Source of the DNA: Blastococcus sp. TF02A-30
Lineage (GTDB): Bacteria; Actinomycetota; Actinomycetes; Mycobacteriales; Geodermatophilaceae
Length of the DNA stretch: 64,000 nt
Direction of reading: 5' to 3'
NCBI RefSeq assembly: GCF_003319185.1
Contig: NZ_QOHJ01000004.1
Location: 372,001-436,000, forward strand
Both the position numbers and the translations under genes were made by a program. The notes under the pieces were generated by a model. The model was not told the DNA's origin. It worked only from the letters and a program-made list of their open reading frames with translations, and did not search any database. Below are positions 18,216-28,118 of this stretch, piece after piece (the first letter of the stretch is position 1; every line of letters begins with the position of its first letter).

Positions 18216-18995
18216 TCAGCGGGCCAGCCGGGCGACGACCAGCCGGTTGGCCCAGTCGGGGCTGACCGCCGACGCGGCGGCGAGCACCCGGGTCTGCCGG
18301 CCGACCGTGCGGTGCGGCGAGCGCGGCAGCCGCCGCCGTTCGTGCACGACCCTCCAGGCCGCGGCGGCGACGTCGTCGGGACCGAGCCGCACCCCGAGGC
18401 TCTTCAGGGGCGCCATCCCCCGGCCGTCGCGGGTCACCATCTCGGTGTTCACGAACAGCGGCAGGAGGCTGCGCACCCGGACCCCGTCGCCGCGCCACTC
18501 CAGCTCCAGCGCCTCCGTCAGCGACTTCACCGCGGCCTTGGTCGCCCCGTAGGTCGCCAGCGTCGGCTGGCCGTAGAGCGCCGAGGCCGAGCAGAGGTTG
18601 AGCAGCAGCCCGCGCCGGGCCCGCCGCAGGTAGGGGTGCCCGGCCAGGGCGCCGTGGACGACGCCGGTGACGTTCACGTCGACGATCCGGCGGTGGGTGG
18701 CGGCTTCGGTGGCCGCGAACGGCCCGGAGGCGAGGACGCCGGCGTTGTTGACCAGGACGTCGAGCCCGCCGTCGCCGCAGAACTTCGCGAGCGCCGCTTG
18801 CCAGGCGTCGAGGTCGCGGACGTCGAGCGACCCGTGCACCGCCCGCGGGTGCCCGGCGGCCACCTCGGCCACCGCGGCGGCGTCGACGTCGTAGAGCCCG
18901 ACCCGCCAGCCGCGGGAGAGGAACAGCTCGGCGGTCGCGCGGCCGATGCCCCGCCCCGCGCCGGTGATCAGGATGCTGCCGGGAGTCGAGGTCAT
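18216..18995 (-). CDS. SDR family oxidoreductase
   Basis: Classical short-chain dehydrogenase (259 aa). Cofactor motif TGAGRGIGRA at residue ~11, NNAG at ~85, and the catalytic Tyr-Lys in YGATKAA with Ser upstream in CSASALYG. The Asp after the second strand (LYDVD) suggests NAD preference. ATG 18995 follows AGGAA. It begins 19 nt after the HDOD gene and probably ends the GGDEF-EAL/HDOD operon. The basic C-terminal tail (RRRLPRSPHRTVGRQTR) is unusual. Substrate unknown. Confidence 0.88.
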   Translation of the reverse strand: MTSTPGSILITGAGRGIGRATAELFLSRGWRVGLYDVDAAAVAEVAAGHPRAVHGSLDVRDLDAWQAALAKFCGDGGLDVLVNNAGVLASGPFAATEAATHRRIVDVNVTGVVHGALAGHPYLRRARRGLLLNLCSASALYGQPTLATYGATKAAVKSLTEALELEWRGDGVRVRSLLPLFVNTEMVTRDGRGMAPLKSLGVRLGPDDVAAAAWRVVHERRRLPRSPHRTVGRQTRVLAAASAVSPDWANRLVVARLAR

Positions 18996-19014
18996 CCGGC
19001 GTTCCTACCAGGGG

Positions 19015-19857
19015 CTATTCGCCGAGCATCGCCCGGCGGAGCTCGTCGGCGTCGCCGCGCACGGTGTCCAGGACCGGGACGACGTCGTCCTCCCGGAGCT
19101 GACCGCAGCTCACCCGCACGATCGGCGTGGTCTCGTAGTCCTCGACCGTGAGCCGTGCGGCCAGCTCGAAGGACGAGCGCAGCAGCGCGCCCTCCATCGC
19201 CCGGTAGTCGTCGACGTGCTTGAGCGGCGTCGTCATCGTGGCCGGGAAGCCCCACTGCTCGAGGGCGATCGCGGTCAGCCGCAGGCTGTTGACCCCGTAG
19301 CGGCGCACCTCGGCGGCCCGCCGGCCCATGAAGGTCGGTTCGGCCGCCATGATCTCGGCGTAGCCGTCGCGGTCGTTGTGGAACAGCAGCGCCGCACCCA
19401 TCTGGGCCAGCAGCCCGAGGCACAGCGCGTCCTGCGGGCGTTCGCCGAAGCGCGGCGCCAGCGTGGACGCCGACAGCGCCAGGCAGGTGGTGAGGTCCCA
19501 GAAGTCGTCGGGCAGCCGCGACTCGTCGTCCAGGTCGGTGAGGGCGACGGTGGCCATCGTCCGCACCGTGGTGAAGCCGACGACGGTGACCGCGAACTGC
19601 AGCGAGGTGACCCGCCCGCGCATGCCGAAGTAGGCCGAGTTGGCCAGCTTCATCACCCGGCCGGCCAGCGCGACGTCGGAGGCCAGGATCCGCGAGAGGG
19701 CCTTGGCGCTGGTGTCGTCGGAGTTGGCGACCGAGACGATCTGCGCGGCCACCGGCTTCTGGGCGGCCATCGTGTCGATGCTGGCGAGCACCTTCTCCAC
19801 GTCGAACACCGGCACCGCGGAAGGGCCGTCGACGCCGGGGAACGGGGTGACTGTCAC
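19015..19857 (-). CDS. HDOD domain protein
   Basis: 280-aa signalling protein dominated by an HDOD domain (residues ~25-215): ILASDVALAGRVMKLANSAYFGMRG and the VGFTTVRTMATVAL helix are typical. HDOD proteins are HD-like domains lacking phosphodiesterase metal ligands and usually act as output or adaptor modules in c-di-GMP or chemotaxis circuits. GTG 19857 overlaps the stop of the upstream GGDEF-EAL gene (GTGA), so the two are surely co-translated. The partnership suggests that this protein relays the c-di-GMP signal; that is inference. Confidence 0.88.
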   Translation of the reverse strand: MTVTPFPGVDGPSAVPVFDVEKVLASIDTMAAQKPVAAQIVSVANSDDTSAKALSRILASDVALAGRVMKLANSAYFGMRGRVTSLQFAVTVVGFTTVRTMATVALTDLDDESRLPDDFWDLTTCLALSASTLAPRFGERPQDALCLGLLAQMGAALLFHNDRDGYAEIMAAEPTFMGRRAAEVRRYGVNSLRLTAIALEQWGFPATMTTPLKHVDDYRAMEGALLRSSFELAARLTVEDYETTPIVRVSCGQLREDDVVPVLDTVRGDADELRRAMLGE

Positions 19858-21926
19858 GGCGTGCGCTCCCCGTGGGCGGCGAACCAGGCGGCGGTGTGCC
19901 CCCCGGTCATGGGTTCGGCCAGGCTGAAGCCCTGGAGGTAGGTGGCACCGAGCTCGCGCAGCGCGGCGGCCTGGGCGGCGGTCTCGACGCCCTCGGCCAC
20001 CGTGGACAGGTGCAGGTTGCGGGCCAGCGCGATGACCGTCGCGGCGATCTCCACGTGCCCCTCGGCGAGCTCGGCGACGAACGAGCGGTCCACCTTGAGG
20101 CAGTCGACCGGCAGGTGCCGCAGGTAGGCCAGCGAGGAGTAGCCGGTGCCGAAGTCGTCGATGGCCAGCTCGACGCCCAGGCCGCGCAGCTGCTGGAGGA
20201 TCTCGCGGGCCTGCGCCGGGTCCTTCATGAGCGCCGACTCGGTGATCTCGATGGAGATCCGCGACGGCGCGAGGTCGTGCCGCTCCAGTGCCGCGGCGAC
20301 CTGGCCGGTCAGGTTGTCGTCCAGCTGCAGCGCGGAGACGTTGACGTTGGCCCGCGGCGGCGCGGCCGGGCCCATGAGCCGGTCCCACTCGGCCAGCTGC
20401 CGGCAGGTCTCGTCGAGCACCAGCAGCCCGAGCCCCGCGATGAGGCCGCTCTCCTCGGCCAGGGGCACGAACACGGCCGGGCTGATCGGGCCGCGCTCGG
20501 GGTGCTCCCAGCGGGCCAGCGACTCCACGGCGACCGGCCGCTGGTCGGCGGTGCTGAAGATCGGCTGGTAGAGCAGGGTGATGTCGCGGCGCTCGATGGC
20601 GTCGCGCAGGTCGGCGACGAGCCGCAGCTTGTCCCGGGCCTCGGCGCGGGCCTGCTGGTCGAGCACGGTGATCCGACCCTTGCCGCCGGCCTTGGCCTGG
20701 TACATCGCGATGTCGCAGTCGCGGATGAGCTCCTCGGCGGCGACGTGCTCGGCGGTCTGCACGGTCACGCCCACGCTGGCGTAGGGCCGCACGTCCACTC
20801 CCCCGAGCCGCATCGGCCGCGCCAGCGCCACGGAGATGCGCTCGGCCAGCGCCACGGCGTCGTCCTCGTCCACCCGCTCGCAGACGACGACGAACTCGTC
20901 CCCGCCGAACCGGGCCACGAGGTCGCCGGGGCGCACGGTGGCGCGCAGCCGGGTGGCGACCTCCGCCAGCAGCTCGTCACCGGCGGCGTGGCCCAGGGAG
21001 TCGTTGACCACCTTGAAGTTGTCGAGGTCGAGGAAGAGGCAGGCCAGCCCGCCGGCGCCCGGCCGGAAGCGACCGGCCACGTACTCGGCCAGCAGGGTCC
21101 GGTTCGGCAGCCCGGTCAGCGGGTCGTGGTTGGCCTGGTGGGCCAGCTGCGCCTCGAAGGCCAGCCGGTCGGTGATGTCCTCGATGGTGCCGACGAAGCC
21201 CGCGCCCACCCCCGGGGTGAACAGGTGGGCGAACCGGATGACCGTGGTCCGGACGGTGCCGTCGTCGCGGACCAGCCGGGCCTGGGTCTCGACCTCGCCG
21301 CCGTCGAGCGCGGCCGAGACCTGCTCGATGACCGCGTCGAGGTCGTCGGGGTGCACGGCGTCGATCCAGCCGGTGCCCAGCAGCTGCTCGGCCCGGCGGC
21401 CGACCAGGGTGCAGAAGGCGTCGTTGACGTGCGCCAGGCGCATCCCCTGCTCCGACAGCAGGGTCGGGATCGGCGAGCGCTCGGTCAGCGTGGAGAAGCG
21501 CCGCTCGTGGGCGTCGGCCGTGGCGCGCAGCGCGCGCTCCTGCTCGTTGGCCGTCGACAGCAGCCGGATGGTCCACATCCGCCCGCCGGGTGCCGGCGTC
21601 GTCGACACGACGGTGTCGATCAGCTCGCCGCTGGCGGCGCGGACCGGAAGCGTCATGCGGGCGGCGCGCTCCCGCCGGAGCAGCAGCTTGAGCTCCCCGT
21701 TGCCCAGGGTCGGGAACAGGTGCTCCACCGGCATGGCGCGCAGGTCGTCCAGCCCGTAGCCGAGCATCTGGACGGCGCCCTCGTTGCCCCAGGTGACGCG
21801 CTGCGTGCGGCCGAAGCTCTCGGCGACCAGGAGGGAGAGGACGTCGCTGACCTGGGCGCTGTAGAAGATCGACGAGACGATCTCCGGCGGCACGTGGCCG
21901 TCGTCGTGCACGCTCACGGCGGTCAC
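19854..21926 (-). CDS. PAS-GGDEF-EAL cyclic-di-GMP enzyme
   Basis: 690-aa cytoplasmic protein: an N-terminal region with a PAS-like fold (~30-125), a second PAS (~145-255, ending GFVGTIEDITDR), GGDEF (~270-430) and EAL (~445-685). The cyclase motif RFGGDEFVVV is intact at ~residue 338. The EAL domain has ESLARW at ~465 and DDFGTGYSSLAYLRHL at ~588, so phosphodiesterase residues appear present. Both synthesis and breakdown of c-di-GMP are possible. GTG 21926 is preceded by GGAGGA. No transmembrane segments are seen. It heads an operon with HDOD and SDR genes. Confidence 0.92.
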   Translation of the reverse strand: MTAVSVHDDGHVPPEIVSSIFYSAQVSDVLSLLVAESFGRTQRVTWGNEGAVQMLGYGLDDLRAMPVEHLFPTLGNGELKLLLRRERAARMTLPVRAASGELIDTVVSTTPAPGGRMWTIRLLSTANEQERALRATADAHERRFSTLTERSPIPTLLSEQGMRLAHVNDAFCTLVGRRAEQLLGTGWIDAVHPDDLDAVIEQVSAALDGGEVETQARLVRDDGTVRTTVIRFAHLFTPGVGAGFVGTIEDITDRLAFEAQLAHQANHDPLTGLPNRTLLAEYVAGRFRPGAGGLACLFLDLDNFKVVNDSLGHAAGDELLAEVATRLRATVRPGDLVARFGGDEFVVVCERVDEDDAVALAERISVALARPMRLGGVDVRPYASVGVTVQTAEHVAAEELIRDCDIAMYQAKAGGKGRITVLDQQARAEARDKLRLVADLRDAIERRDITLLYQPIFSTADQRPVAVESLARWEHPERGPISPAVFVPLAEESGLIAGLGLLVLDETCRQLAEWDRLMGPAAPPRANVNVSALQLDDNLTGQVAAALERHDLAPSRISIEITESALMKDPAQAREILQQLRGLGVELAIDDFGTGYSSLAYLRHLPVDCLKVDRSFVAELAEGHVEIAATVIALARNLHLSTVAEGVETAAQAAALRELGATYLQGFSLAEPMTGGHTAAWFAAHGERTP

Positions 21927-22097
21927 CCCGTCCTCCTCCCGTTCCCGACGGGGCCGGGTGACCGCGTCAGGGCCTACTTCGGCCCGCGGCCAGCCTCTTC
22001 TCCACCCGAACCCGCCGGCTTCCCCCGTCGGGGTGAGGAGGAGATGCCGGACCGGGGGTGCCCGGCGGCCGCGGTGGGCTGGCTAGCGTGTCCGGTC

Positions 22098-22979
22098 GTG
22101 GTCCGCGCTCTGGCCGTGCTCTGCGCCGTCGTCGTGGCGACCGCCGCCTGCGGGGAGGGCGAGGCCCCGGGACGGCCGCTCCCCGAGCTCTTCCCCGATG
22201 CCGCGCTGGCCGCCAGCGTGGCCACCGCCGCGGGGCTCCCGGGCGCCGGTTCACGGGCCACCGACCGCGACCTCGCCGGGATCGAGCAGCTGCACTGCGA
22301 CGGGCTGTCCGCGGCGGCGCCGATCCGCACGCTGCAGGGGGTCGACGCGCTCCCGGCCCTGTCGGTGCTGGACGCGCCGCGCAACGCCATCGACGACCTG
22401 GGCCCGCTGGCCGGGCTGGAGCGCCTCGGCACGCTGACCCTCACCGGCAACGCGGTCACCGATCTCGGCCCGCTGGCCGGGTTGGAGCTGTTCGACCTGG
22501 GCCTGTCGCAGAACCCCGTCCGCGACCTGGCGCCGCTGGCCGGGACGACGACGTTGACCGCTCTGGGAGCGGCGTCCGCGCAGCTCACCGACATCTCCGC
22601 GCTGGCCGGCAAGGACGGGCTGCGCACGCTCGACCTGAGCGGCAACGCGATCGTCGACGTCTCGCCGCTGGCCGGGCTGCCGGCGCTGGACACGCTGCGG
22701 CTGAGCGGCAACCAGGTCGTGGACCCGTCACCGCTGGGGACCGTGCCGACGCTGCTGGTGCTCGACCTGTTCGGCAACCGCATCGCCGAGGTCGGCGGGC
22801 TCGCGGACTCGCCGCTGCTCCAGGAGCTCCAGCTGGGCGCCAACCCCCTGACCGATCTCACCCCCCTGCTGCGGGTGCGCTCACTGGTCAACCTCGGGCT
22901 GGACGAGACCGACGCCACGGGGATCACCGGCATCGAGGAGCTGCGGGCCGCCGGGGTGTCGGTGAACGGGCTCGCCTGA
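22098..22979 (+). CDS. Leucine-rich-repeat lipoprotein
   Basis: 293-aa exported protein: hydrophobic signal VRALAVLCAVVVATAA then Cys at about residue 18. The mature region, residues ~80-285, is a run of ~22-residue internalin-like LRRs with the pattern LxxLxLxGNxVxDLxPLAGL repeated about nine times. It is probably surface-anchored and protein- or ligand-binding. GTG 22098 sits 8 nt after TAGCGT, favouring a leaderless start. ATG 22044, adjacent to GAGGAG, would add 18 residues and weaken the signal peptide. Divergent from the c-di-GMP operon. Confidence 0.82.
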   Translation: MVRALAVLCAVVVATAACGEGEAPGRPLPELFPDAALAASVATAAGLPGAGSRATDRDLAGIEQLHCDGLSAAAPIRTLQGVDALPALSVLDAPRNAIDDLGPLAGLERLGTLTLTGNAVTDLGPLAGLELFDLGLSQNPVRDLAPLAGTTTLTALGAASAQLTDISALAGKDGLRTLDLSGNAIVDVSPLAGLPALDTLRLSGNQVVDPSPLGTVPTLLVLDLFGNRIAEVGGLADSPLLQELQLGANPLTDLTPLLRVRSLVNLGLDETDATGITGIEELRAAGVSVNGLA

Positions 22980-23145
22980 TCCCGCCCCGGCCGATCCCAC
23001 CCCGCGGGACGACGGACGTGGAAGTGGTCACACAACCGGGTCGGACGGGGGCCGCGCGGCCCCCGGGCGTGCATGATCCGACCGGATTGCAGCACCACCC
23101 CACTGGTGACGGGCAACGACGCCCGCCAGCCGATTGGAGCGCACG

Positions 23146-24687
23146 TTGCAGATCGGGATCCCGCGCGAGACCCGCGCCCGCGAGACACGGGTGGCCGCCA
23201 CCCCGACCACGGTCGCCCAGCTGGTCGGCCTCGGCTACGAGGTGGTCGTCGAGGGCGGGGCGGGCGAGGCCAGCAGCTTCCCCGACGAGGCCTACGCCGC
23301 TGCCGGCGCGCGGACCTGCAGCGCCGGGGAGGCCTGGGGGGCCGACGTCGTCCTCCGGGTCAACGCGCCGGCGGTCGAGGAGATCGGCCGGCTGCGCGAC
23401 GGCGCGACCCTGATCAGCCTGATCGGCCCGGCGCTGAACCCGGAGCTGGTCGACGCCCTGGCCGCCCGGCCCATCACGGTGCTGGCGATGGACGCCGTCC
23501 CCCGCATCTCCCGCGCGCAGTCGCTGGACGTGCTGAGCTCCATGGCCAACATCGCCGGCTACCGCGCCGTCGTGGAGGCCGCGCACGTCTTCGGCCGGTT
23601 CTTCACCGGCCAGGTCACCGCGGCCGGCAAGGTGCCCCCGGCCAAGGTGCTCGTCGCCGGTGCCGGCGTGGCCGGGCTGGCCGCGATCGGCGCGGCCAGC
23701 AGCCTCGGGGCGATCGTGCGCGCGACCGACGTCCGGCCCGAGGTGGCCGAGCAGGTCCGCTCCCTGGGCGGCGAGTACGTCGCGGTCCCCGCCGGCGAGC
23801 AGGAGGTCAGCGCCGACGGCTACGCCCGCGAGATGGGCGAGGACTTCAACCGCCGCGCCGCGGAGATGTACGCCGAGCAGGCGCGCGACGTCGACATCAT
23901 CATCACCACGGCGCTGATCCCTGGCCGCCCGGCGCCGCGGCTGATCACCGAGGAGATGCTCGCCTCGATGCGCTCGGGGTCGGTGATCGTCGACATGGCC
24001 GCCGCCCAGGGCGGCAACGTCGCGGGCTCGGTGCCCGACGAGATCGTGGTGACGCCGAACGGCGTGTCGATCATCGGCTACACCGACCTGCCCGCCCGGC
24101 TGCCGGCCCAGGCCTCGCAGCTGTACGGCACCAACCTGGTCAACCTGCTCAAGCTGCTCACGCCGGGCAAGGACGGCCTGCTGGTCCTCGACTTCGACGA
24201 CGTCGTGCAGCGGGCGATGACCGTGGTGCGCGAGGGCGAGAAGACCTGGCCCCCGCCGCCGGTGCAGGTGTCCGCCGCACCCGCGCCCGCCGCTCCCGCA
24301 CCGAGGGAACCGGCTCCCCCACCGGAGCCACCGAAGCCGGGACGGCGGTTCGCGCTCGTCGGCGCCGCCGCCGCGGTGCTCTTCCTGCTCGCCGGGTTCG
24401 CCCCGAACGAGCTGGTCCAGCACCTGACCGTGTTCGCGCTCGCCGTCGTCGTCGGCTTCTACGTCATCGGGCACGTGCACCACGCGCTGCACACCCCGCT
24501 GATGTCGGTGACCAACGCCATCTCCGGGATCATCGTCGTCGGCGCGCTCCTGCAGATCGGCCACGACGACGCCGTCGTCACCACGCTGGCCTTCGTCGCG
24601 ATCCTCGTCGCCAGCATCAACGTGTTCGGCGGTTTCGCCGTCACCCGCCGCATGCTGGGCATGTTCACCCGGGGGCCGGCCCGATGA
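23146..24687 (+). CDS. pntA: NAD(P) transhydrogenase, alpha subunit
   Basis: Alpha subunit of the proton-translocating transhydrogenase (513 aa), moving hydride between NADH and NADP using the proton gradient. Residues ~1-370 are the NAD-binding domain [20 protein letters not shown] at the start, [18 protein letters not shown] near 165, and the RQD-like loop region. A Pro/Ala linker (~375-400) is followed by four hydrophobic helices of domain II. TTG 23146 is preferred (GGAG 6 nt upstream; family proteins begin M-R/K-I-G-I-P); TTG 23134 is possible. It overlaps pntB by 4 nt (ATGA). Confidence 0.92.
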   Translation: MQIGIPRETRARETRVAATPTTVAQLVGLGYEVVVEGGAGEASSFPDEAYAAAGARTCSAGEAWGADVVLRVNAPAVEEIGRLRDGATLISLIGPALNPELVDALAARPITVLAMDAVPRISRAQSLDVLSSMANIAGYRAVVEAAHVFGRFFTGQVTAAGKVPPAKVLVAGAGVAGLAAIGAASSLGAIVRATDVRPEVAEQVRSLGGEYVAVPAGEQEVSADGYAREMGEDFNRRAAEMYAEQARDVDIIITTALIPGRPAPRLITEEMLASMRSGSVIVDMAAAQGGNVAGSVPDEIVVTPNGVSIIGYTDLPARLPAQASQLYGTNLVNLLKLLTPGKDGLLVLDFDDVVQRAMTVVREGEKTWPPPPVQVSAAPAPAAPAPREPAPPPEPPKPGRRFALVGAAAAVLFLLAGFAPNELVQHLTVFALAVVVGFYVIGHVHHALHTPLMSVTNAISGIIVVGALLQIGHDDAVVTTLAFVAILVASINVFGGFAVTRRMLGMFTRGPAR

Positions 24688-26096
24688 CCGTGACCGGCGC
24701 CGCCTCCGCGGCCTACATCGTCGCCGCGCTGCTGTTCATCCTCAGCCTGGCCGGGCTGTCGAAGCACGAGACGGCCAAGGCCGGCAACGCCTACGGGATG
24801 GCCGGCATGGTCATCGCCCTGGCCGCGACCGTCGCCCTGGCCGCCGACCACGGCATCTCCGGCACCGGCGCCACCCTGCTGGTCGTCGCCGTCGTCATCG
24901 GCGCCGCCATCGGCCTGTGGCGCGCGGCCAGGGTCGAGATGACCGGCATGCCCGAGCTGATCGCGATCCTGCACAGCTTCGTCGGCCTGGCCGCCGTGCT
25001 CGTCGGCTGGAACGGCTACCTGTCCGTCGAGGCGGACCTGGAGAACCAGACCGAGGTCTCCGCCGACCTGCTGGGCATCCACTCCGGCGAGGTGGCGATC
25101 GGTGTCTTCATCGGCGCGGTGACCTTCACCGGCTCGATCGTCGCCTTCCTCAAGCTCTCGGGGCGGATCAAGAGCAACCCGCTCGTGCTGCCCGCCAAGA
25201 ACTGGCTCAACCTCGGCGCGCTCGCGGCCTTCGCCGTGCTCACCGTCGTCTTCGTCGCCGAGCCCAACCTGCCGGTGCTCGCGGTCCTCACCGTGCTGGC
25301 GCTGGCGCTGGGCTGGCACCTGGTCGCCTCGATCGGCGGCGGCGACATGCCCGTCGTCGTCTCGATGCTCAACAGCTACTCCGGCTGGGCCGCCGCGGCC
25401 TCGGGCTTCCTGCTCGGCAACGACCTGCTGATCATCACCGGCGCGCTGGTCGGCTCCTCCGGTGCCTACCTCAGCTACATCATGTGCAAGGCGATGAACC
25501 GCTCGTTCCTGTCGGTCATCGCCGGCGGGTTCGGCAACGAGGGCGGCACGGCGTCGTCGGACACCGACTACGGCGAGCACACCGAAATCACCGCCGAGGA
25601 GGTCGCCGAGCTGCTCCGCGACGCCGACTCGGTGGTCATCACCCCCGGCTACGGCATGGCGGTGGCCCAGGCGCAGGGCGCGGTCGCCGAGCTCACCCGC
25701 AAGCTCACCGACAAGGGCGTCGACGTGCGCTTCGGCATCCACCCGGTCGCCGGCCGGCTGCCCGGGCACATGAACGTCCTGCTGGCCGAGGCCAAGGTGC
25801 CCTACGACGTCGTCCTCGAGATGGACGAGATCAACGACGACCTCGCCGGCACCTCCGTCGTCCTCGTCATCGGCGCGAACGACACGGTCAACCCGGCCGC
25901 GGCCGAGGACCCGGGCAGCCCGATCGCCGGGATGCCGGTGCTGCGGGTGTGGGAGGCCGAGCGGGTCGTGGTGTTCAAGCGGTCGATGAGCACCGGGTAC
26001 GCCGGCGTCCAGAACCCGCTGTTCTTCCGCGAGAACAGCCGGATGCTGTTCGGCGATGCCCGGGAGCGGGTCGAGGACATCCTCCGTTCGCTCTGA
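24684..26096 (+). CDS. pntB: NAD(P) transhydrogenase, beta subunit
   Basis: Beta subunit (470 aa): about eight transmembrane helices (residues ~5-265) forming the proton channel, then the NADP-binding domain III. The latter includes [35 protein letters not shown], and [17 protein letters not shown] near the C-terminus, all strongly conserved. Coupled to pntA by an ATGA overlap. The enzyme supplies NADPH, which the many flavin monooxygenases and SDRs in this window would consume, but nothing shows co-regulation. Confidence 0.93.
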   Translation: MTVTGAASAAYIVAALLFILSLAGLSKHETAKAGNAYGMAGMVIALAATVALAADHGISGTGATLLVVAVVIGAAIGLWRAARVEMTGMPELIAILHSFVGLAAVLVGWNGYLSVEADLENQTEVSADLLGIHSGEVAIGVFIGAVTFTGSIVAFLKLSGRIKSNPLVLPAKNWLNLGALAAFAVLTVVFVAEPNLPVLAVLTVLALALGWHLVASIGGGDMPVVVSMLNSYSGWAAAASGFLLGNDLLIITGALVGSSGAYLSYIMCKAMNRSFLSVIAGGFGNEGGTASSDTDYGEHTEITAEEVAELLRDADSVVITPGYGMAVAQAQGAVAELTRKLTDKGVDVRFGIHPVAGRLPGHMNVLLAEAKVPYDVVLEMDEINDDLAGTSVVLVIGANDTVNPAAAEDPGSPIAGMPVLRVWEAERVVVFKRSMSTGYAGVQNPLFFRENSRMLFGDARERVEDILRSL

Positions 26097-26159
26097 GGTT
26101 TTCCGGGGTTTCCCGCGCGGACCCTGTCCGTGCGGGCCCCGGGGGCCTACGGTCGGGAG

Positions 26160-27011
26160 ATGCGTGCATCGGGTCTGCTCTCGGAGCTGCCCGAGGCGTG
26201 CCCCGCCGACCACGTGTGCTGGGTGCACGACGAGCACGACCCCGGCTTCGACGCCGCGGTCCGGCAGTTCCTGGCCGGCGGCGCGGCCCGCGGCGAGCGC
26301 CTGCTGGTGATCGGCGCCCGCGCGATCGCCGCCCTGGACGGCGACCCGGCGCAGCTGGACGCGGCGCGGCTGCGGGCCGACGGCGCGCTGGAGGTGCTCG
26401 GCGTCGACGACGCCTACGCCGCCAGCGAGGAGTTCACCGTCGCCCGCCAGCGGGCCTGGTACGAGGCCGCCACCCACCGGGCGCGGGCAGACGGGTTCAC
26501 CGGCCTGCGCGTCGTCGCCGAGATGAGCGCTCTCGCCGCCGATCCGCGGCACGCCGACGAGCTCGCCCGCTGGGAGCACGTGGCCGACGAGTTCATGGCC
26601 ACCGACGGCGGCATGTCGGCGATGTGCACCTACCGCTCGGACCTGCCGCCCGCGCCGCTGGGCGCCGTCGCGGCGGCCCACCCCGTCGTGCGCGCGAACC
26701 CGCGGTCGGTGCCGTTCCGGGTCTTCTTCGAACGCGACCGCGTGGTGCTGGCCGGCGAGGTCGACGCGTTCGACGCCGACCGGCTGGCGGCCCTGCTGGC
26801 CGCCACCCCGGCGGGTGCCCGCGCCGTCCTGGACGTCGGCGGGCTGGGCTTCGTCGGCGCCGCGGGTCTGCGCGTGATCGCCCGCTGGGCGGTCGAGCTC
26901 GGCGGCCGGGGGTCGTCGCTGGAGCTTCGTGGCGCGTCGTCGCTGCTGCGGCGGATGTGGGGGCTGCTCGCGCTCGACGACCGGGCGCCGGTGGAGTTCT
27001 CGCCGGCCTGA
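26160..27011 (+). CDS. MEDS-STAS regulator
   Basis: 283-aa protein with an N-terminal MEDS domain (~15-175; DHVCWVHDEHD, LRVVAEMSALAAD, EHVADEFM) and a C-terminal STAS domain (~190-283; VVLAGEVDAFDADRLAALL and VLDVGGLGFVGAAGLRVI). STAS domains of this type are anti-sigma-factor antagonists. The usual phosphorylatable Ser/Thr position in the D-G-x-S-like loop reads GLGFVGAAG here, so phosphorylation may be lost. ATG 26160 lies 6 nt after TACGGT and is probably leaderless; GTG 26130 is an alternative. It may pair functionally with MEDS-ATPases such as that at 159-1139. Confidence 0.85.
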   Translation: MRASGLLSELPEACPADHVCWVHDEHDPGFDAAVRQFLAGGAARGERLLVIGARAIAALDGDPAQLDAARLRADGALEVLGVDDAYAASEEFTVARQRAWYEAATHRARADGFTGLRVVAEMSALAADPRHADELARWEHVADEFMATDGGMSAMCTYRSDLPPAPLGAVAAAHPVVRANPRSVPFRVFFERDRVVLAGEVDAFDADRLAALLAATPAGARAVLDVGGLGFVGAAGLRVIARWAVELGGRGSSLELRGASSLLRRMWGLLALDDRAPVEFSPA

Positions 27012-27052
27012 CGCCGGTCGCCGTCGATCCGGCGCGGCCGGGCCCCGTGCCC

Positions 27053-27074
27053 GGGCAGCGGCGCGGCGCTGCCC
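27053..27074 (+). terminator. Hairpin after MEDS-STAS gene
   Basis: Perfect 8-bp arms GGGCAGCG and CGCTGCCC around GCGCGG, 41 nt after the stop codon. TATGCT follows at 27078 and could be a -10 element for the next gene, so the hairpin may separate the two transcripts. Confidence 0.45.
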
Positions 27075-27223
27075 GTCTATGCTGCTCGGGCGAGTGCGTC
27101 ACACAGCCGGCGTGCACCACGGGGCCCCGCCCCGAGATCTGACGAGGCCCTGGAACCCCCGGGGTCGCGCCACTGACCGCCGGCACGGATTCGTCCGGTG
27201 CACACCACACGGAGTTCCACCAC

Positions 27224-27964
27224 GTGACTCGCCCCGACGACGTACCCGGCGCCACGGCCCCGGACGTCGCCGCCGTCCAGACCGCCTTCGACGAGCTGGG
27301 CCGCATCGCCTTCGCCGAGCACTCCCTCGAGTCGCTGGTCGGGACGGTCACCGAGCTCGCCGCCCGTGTCCTGCCCGGCGAGCCGATCACGTCGGTGACC
27401 ATCCGCCAGGACGGCCGCTTCTCCACGGTGGCCGCCAGCGACGACCTGGCCGTGGCCCTGGACCAGTTCCAGTACCGGGGCGAGGAGGGCCCGTGCGTGG
27501 CGGCCGCGTCGACCGGCCGGCTGTCCCTCCTCCCGGACACGCACCGGCCCGACGCCTGGCAGGAGTTCGGCGCGCACGCCGCCGCGAGCGGCTGCAGCAG
27601 CGTGCTGTCGATGCCGCTGCCGGTGCAGGAGGGCGTCGGGGGCGCGCTGAACGTGTACGCCCGCGCCGCCGCACCCGCCGACCAGGCGACCCGCGACCTC
27701 GTGTCCCGGTTCGCCGCCTACGCCGTCGTCCCGGTCTCGAACATGTTCCTGTACCGGGCGGCGGTCGAGCGCGCGGAGCACCTCGAGGCGGCGCTGGACT
27801 CGCGCGCGGTCATCGACCAGGCCAAGGGCATCCTCATGGAGCGGCACAAGCTCACCGCGGACCAGGCCTTCCAGGTGCTGGCGCGGGTGTCGATGGAGAC
27901 CAACACCAAGGTCCGCGAGGTCGCCGTCCGCTTCGTGGAGACCGGCGAGCTGCCGGCCGGCTGA
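27224..27964 (+). CDS. GAF-ANTAR RNA-binding regulator
   Basis: 246-aa protein: GAF domain (~20-165) and a C-terminal ANTAR domain (~180-235) with the typical LDSRAVIDQAKGILMERHK...QAF helix signature. ANTAR proteins bind paired hexaloop hairpins in leader RNAs and cause antitermination, in actinobacteria often linked to stress. The GAF pocket has no obvious cofactor residue. GTG 27224 is the first start before the domain; the spacing to any Shine-Dalgarno sequence is poor. The 212-bp upstream gap should be searched for ANTAR target hairpins. Confidence 0.88.
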   Translation: MTRPDDVPGATAPDVAAVQTAFDELGRIAFAEHSLESLVGTVTELAARVLPGEPITSVTIRQDGRFSTVAASDDLAVALDQFQYRGEEGPCVAAASTGRLSLLPDTHRPDAWQEFGAHAAASGCSSVLSMPLPVQEGVGGALNVYARAAAPADQATRDLVSRFAAYAVVPVSNMFLYRAAVERAEHLEAALDSRAVIDQAKGILMERHKLTADQAFQVLARVSMETNTKVREVAVRFVETGELPAG

Positions 27965-28060
27965 CCTCTGCGAATGACCGCGACCCGGCCGGGGCACTGG
28001 GACGCCACGGCCCGCCGTGCGGCCGGCAGCACGGGAGGTCGAGGTCCAGCGGTCGAATAC

Positions 28061-28078
28061 GGCGGCCGCTGGGCCGCC
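28061..28078 (+). terminator. Hairpin after GAF-ANTAR gene
   Basis: Perfect 7-bp arms GGCGGCC and GGCCGCC around GCTG, followed within a few bases by CCCCGTTTGCG. It lies 97 nt after the stop codon and 41 nt before the next start. It could be a terminator or part of a leader. Confidence 0.4.
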
Positions 28079-28118
28079 CCCGTTTGCGCGGCGGCGTCGC
28101 GGCGCCCACGGTGACGGG

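Noticed and set aside
22044-22097. ATG 22044 as the LRR lipoprotein start
   Set aside because: GAGGAG abuts the codon without spacing and it would place 18 polar residues before the signal; GTG 22098 follows TAGCGT at leaderless spacing.
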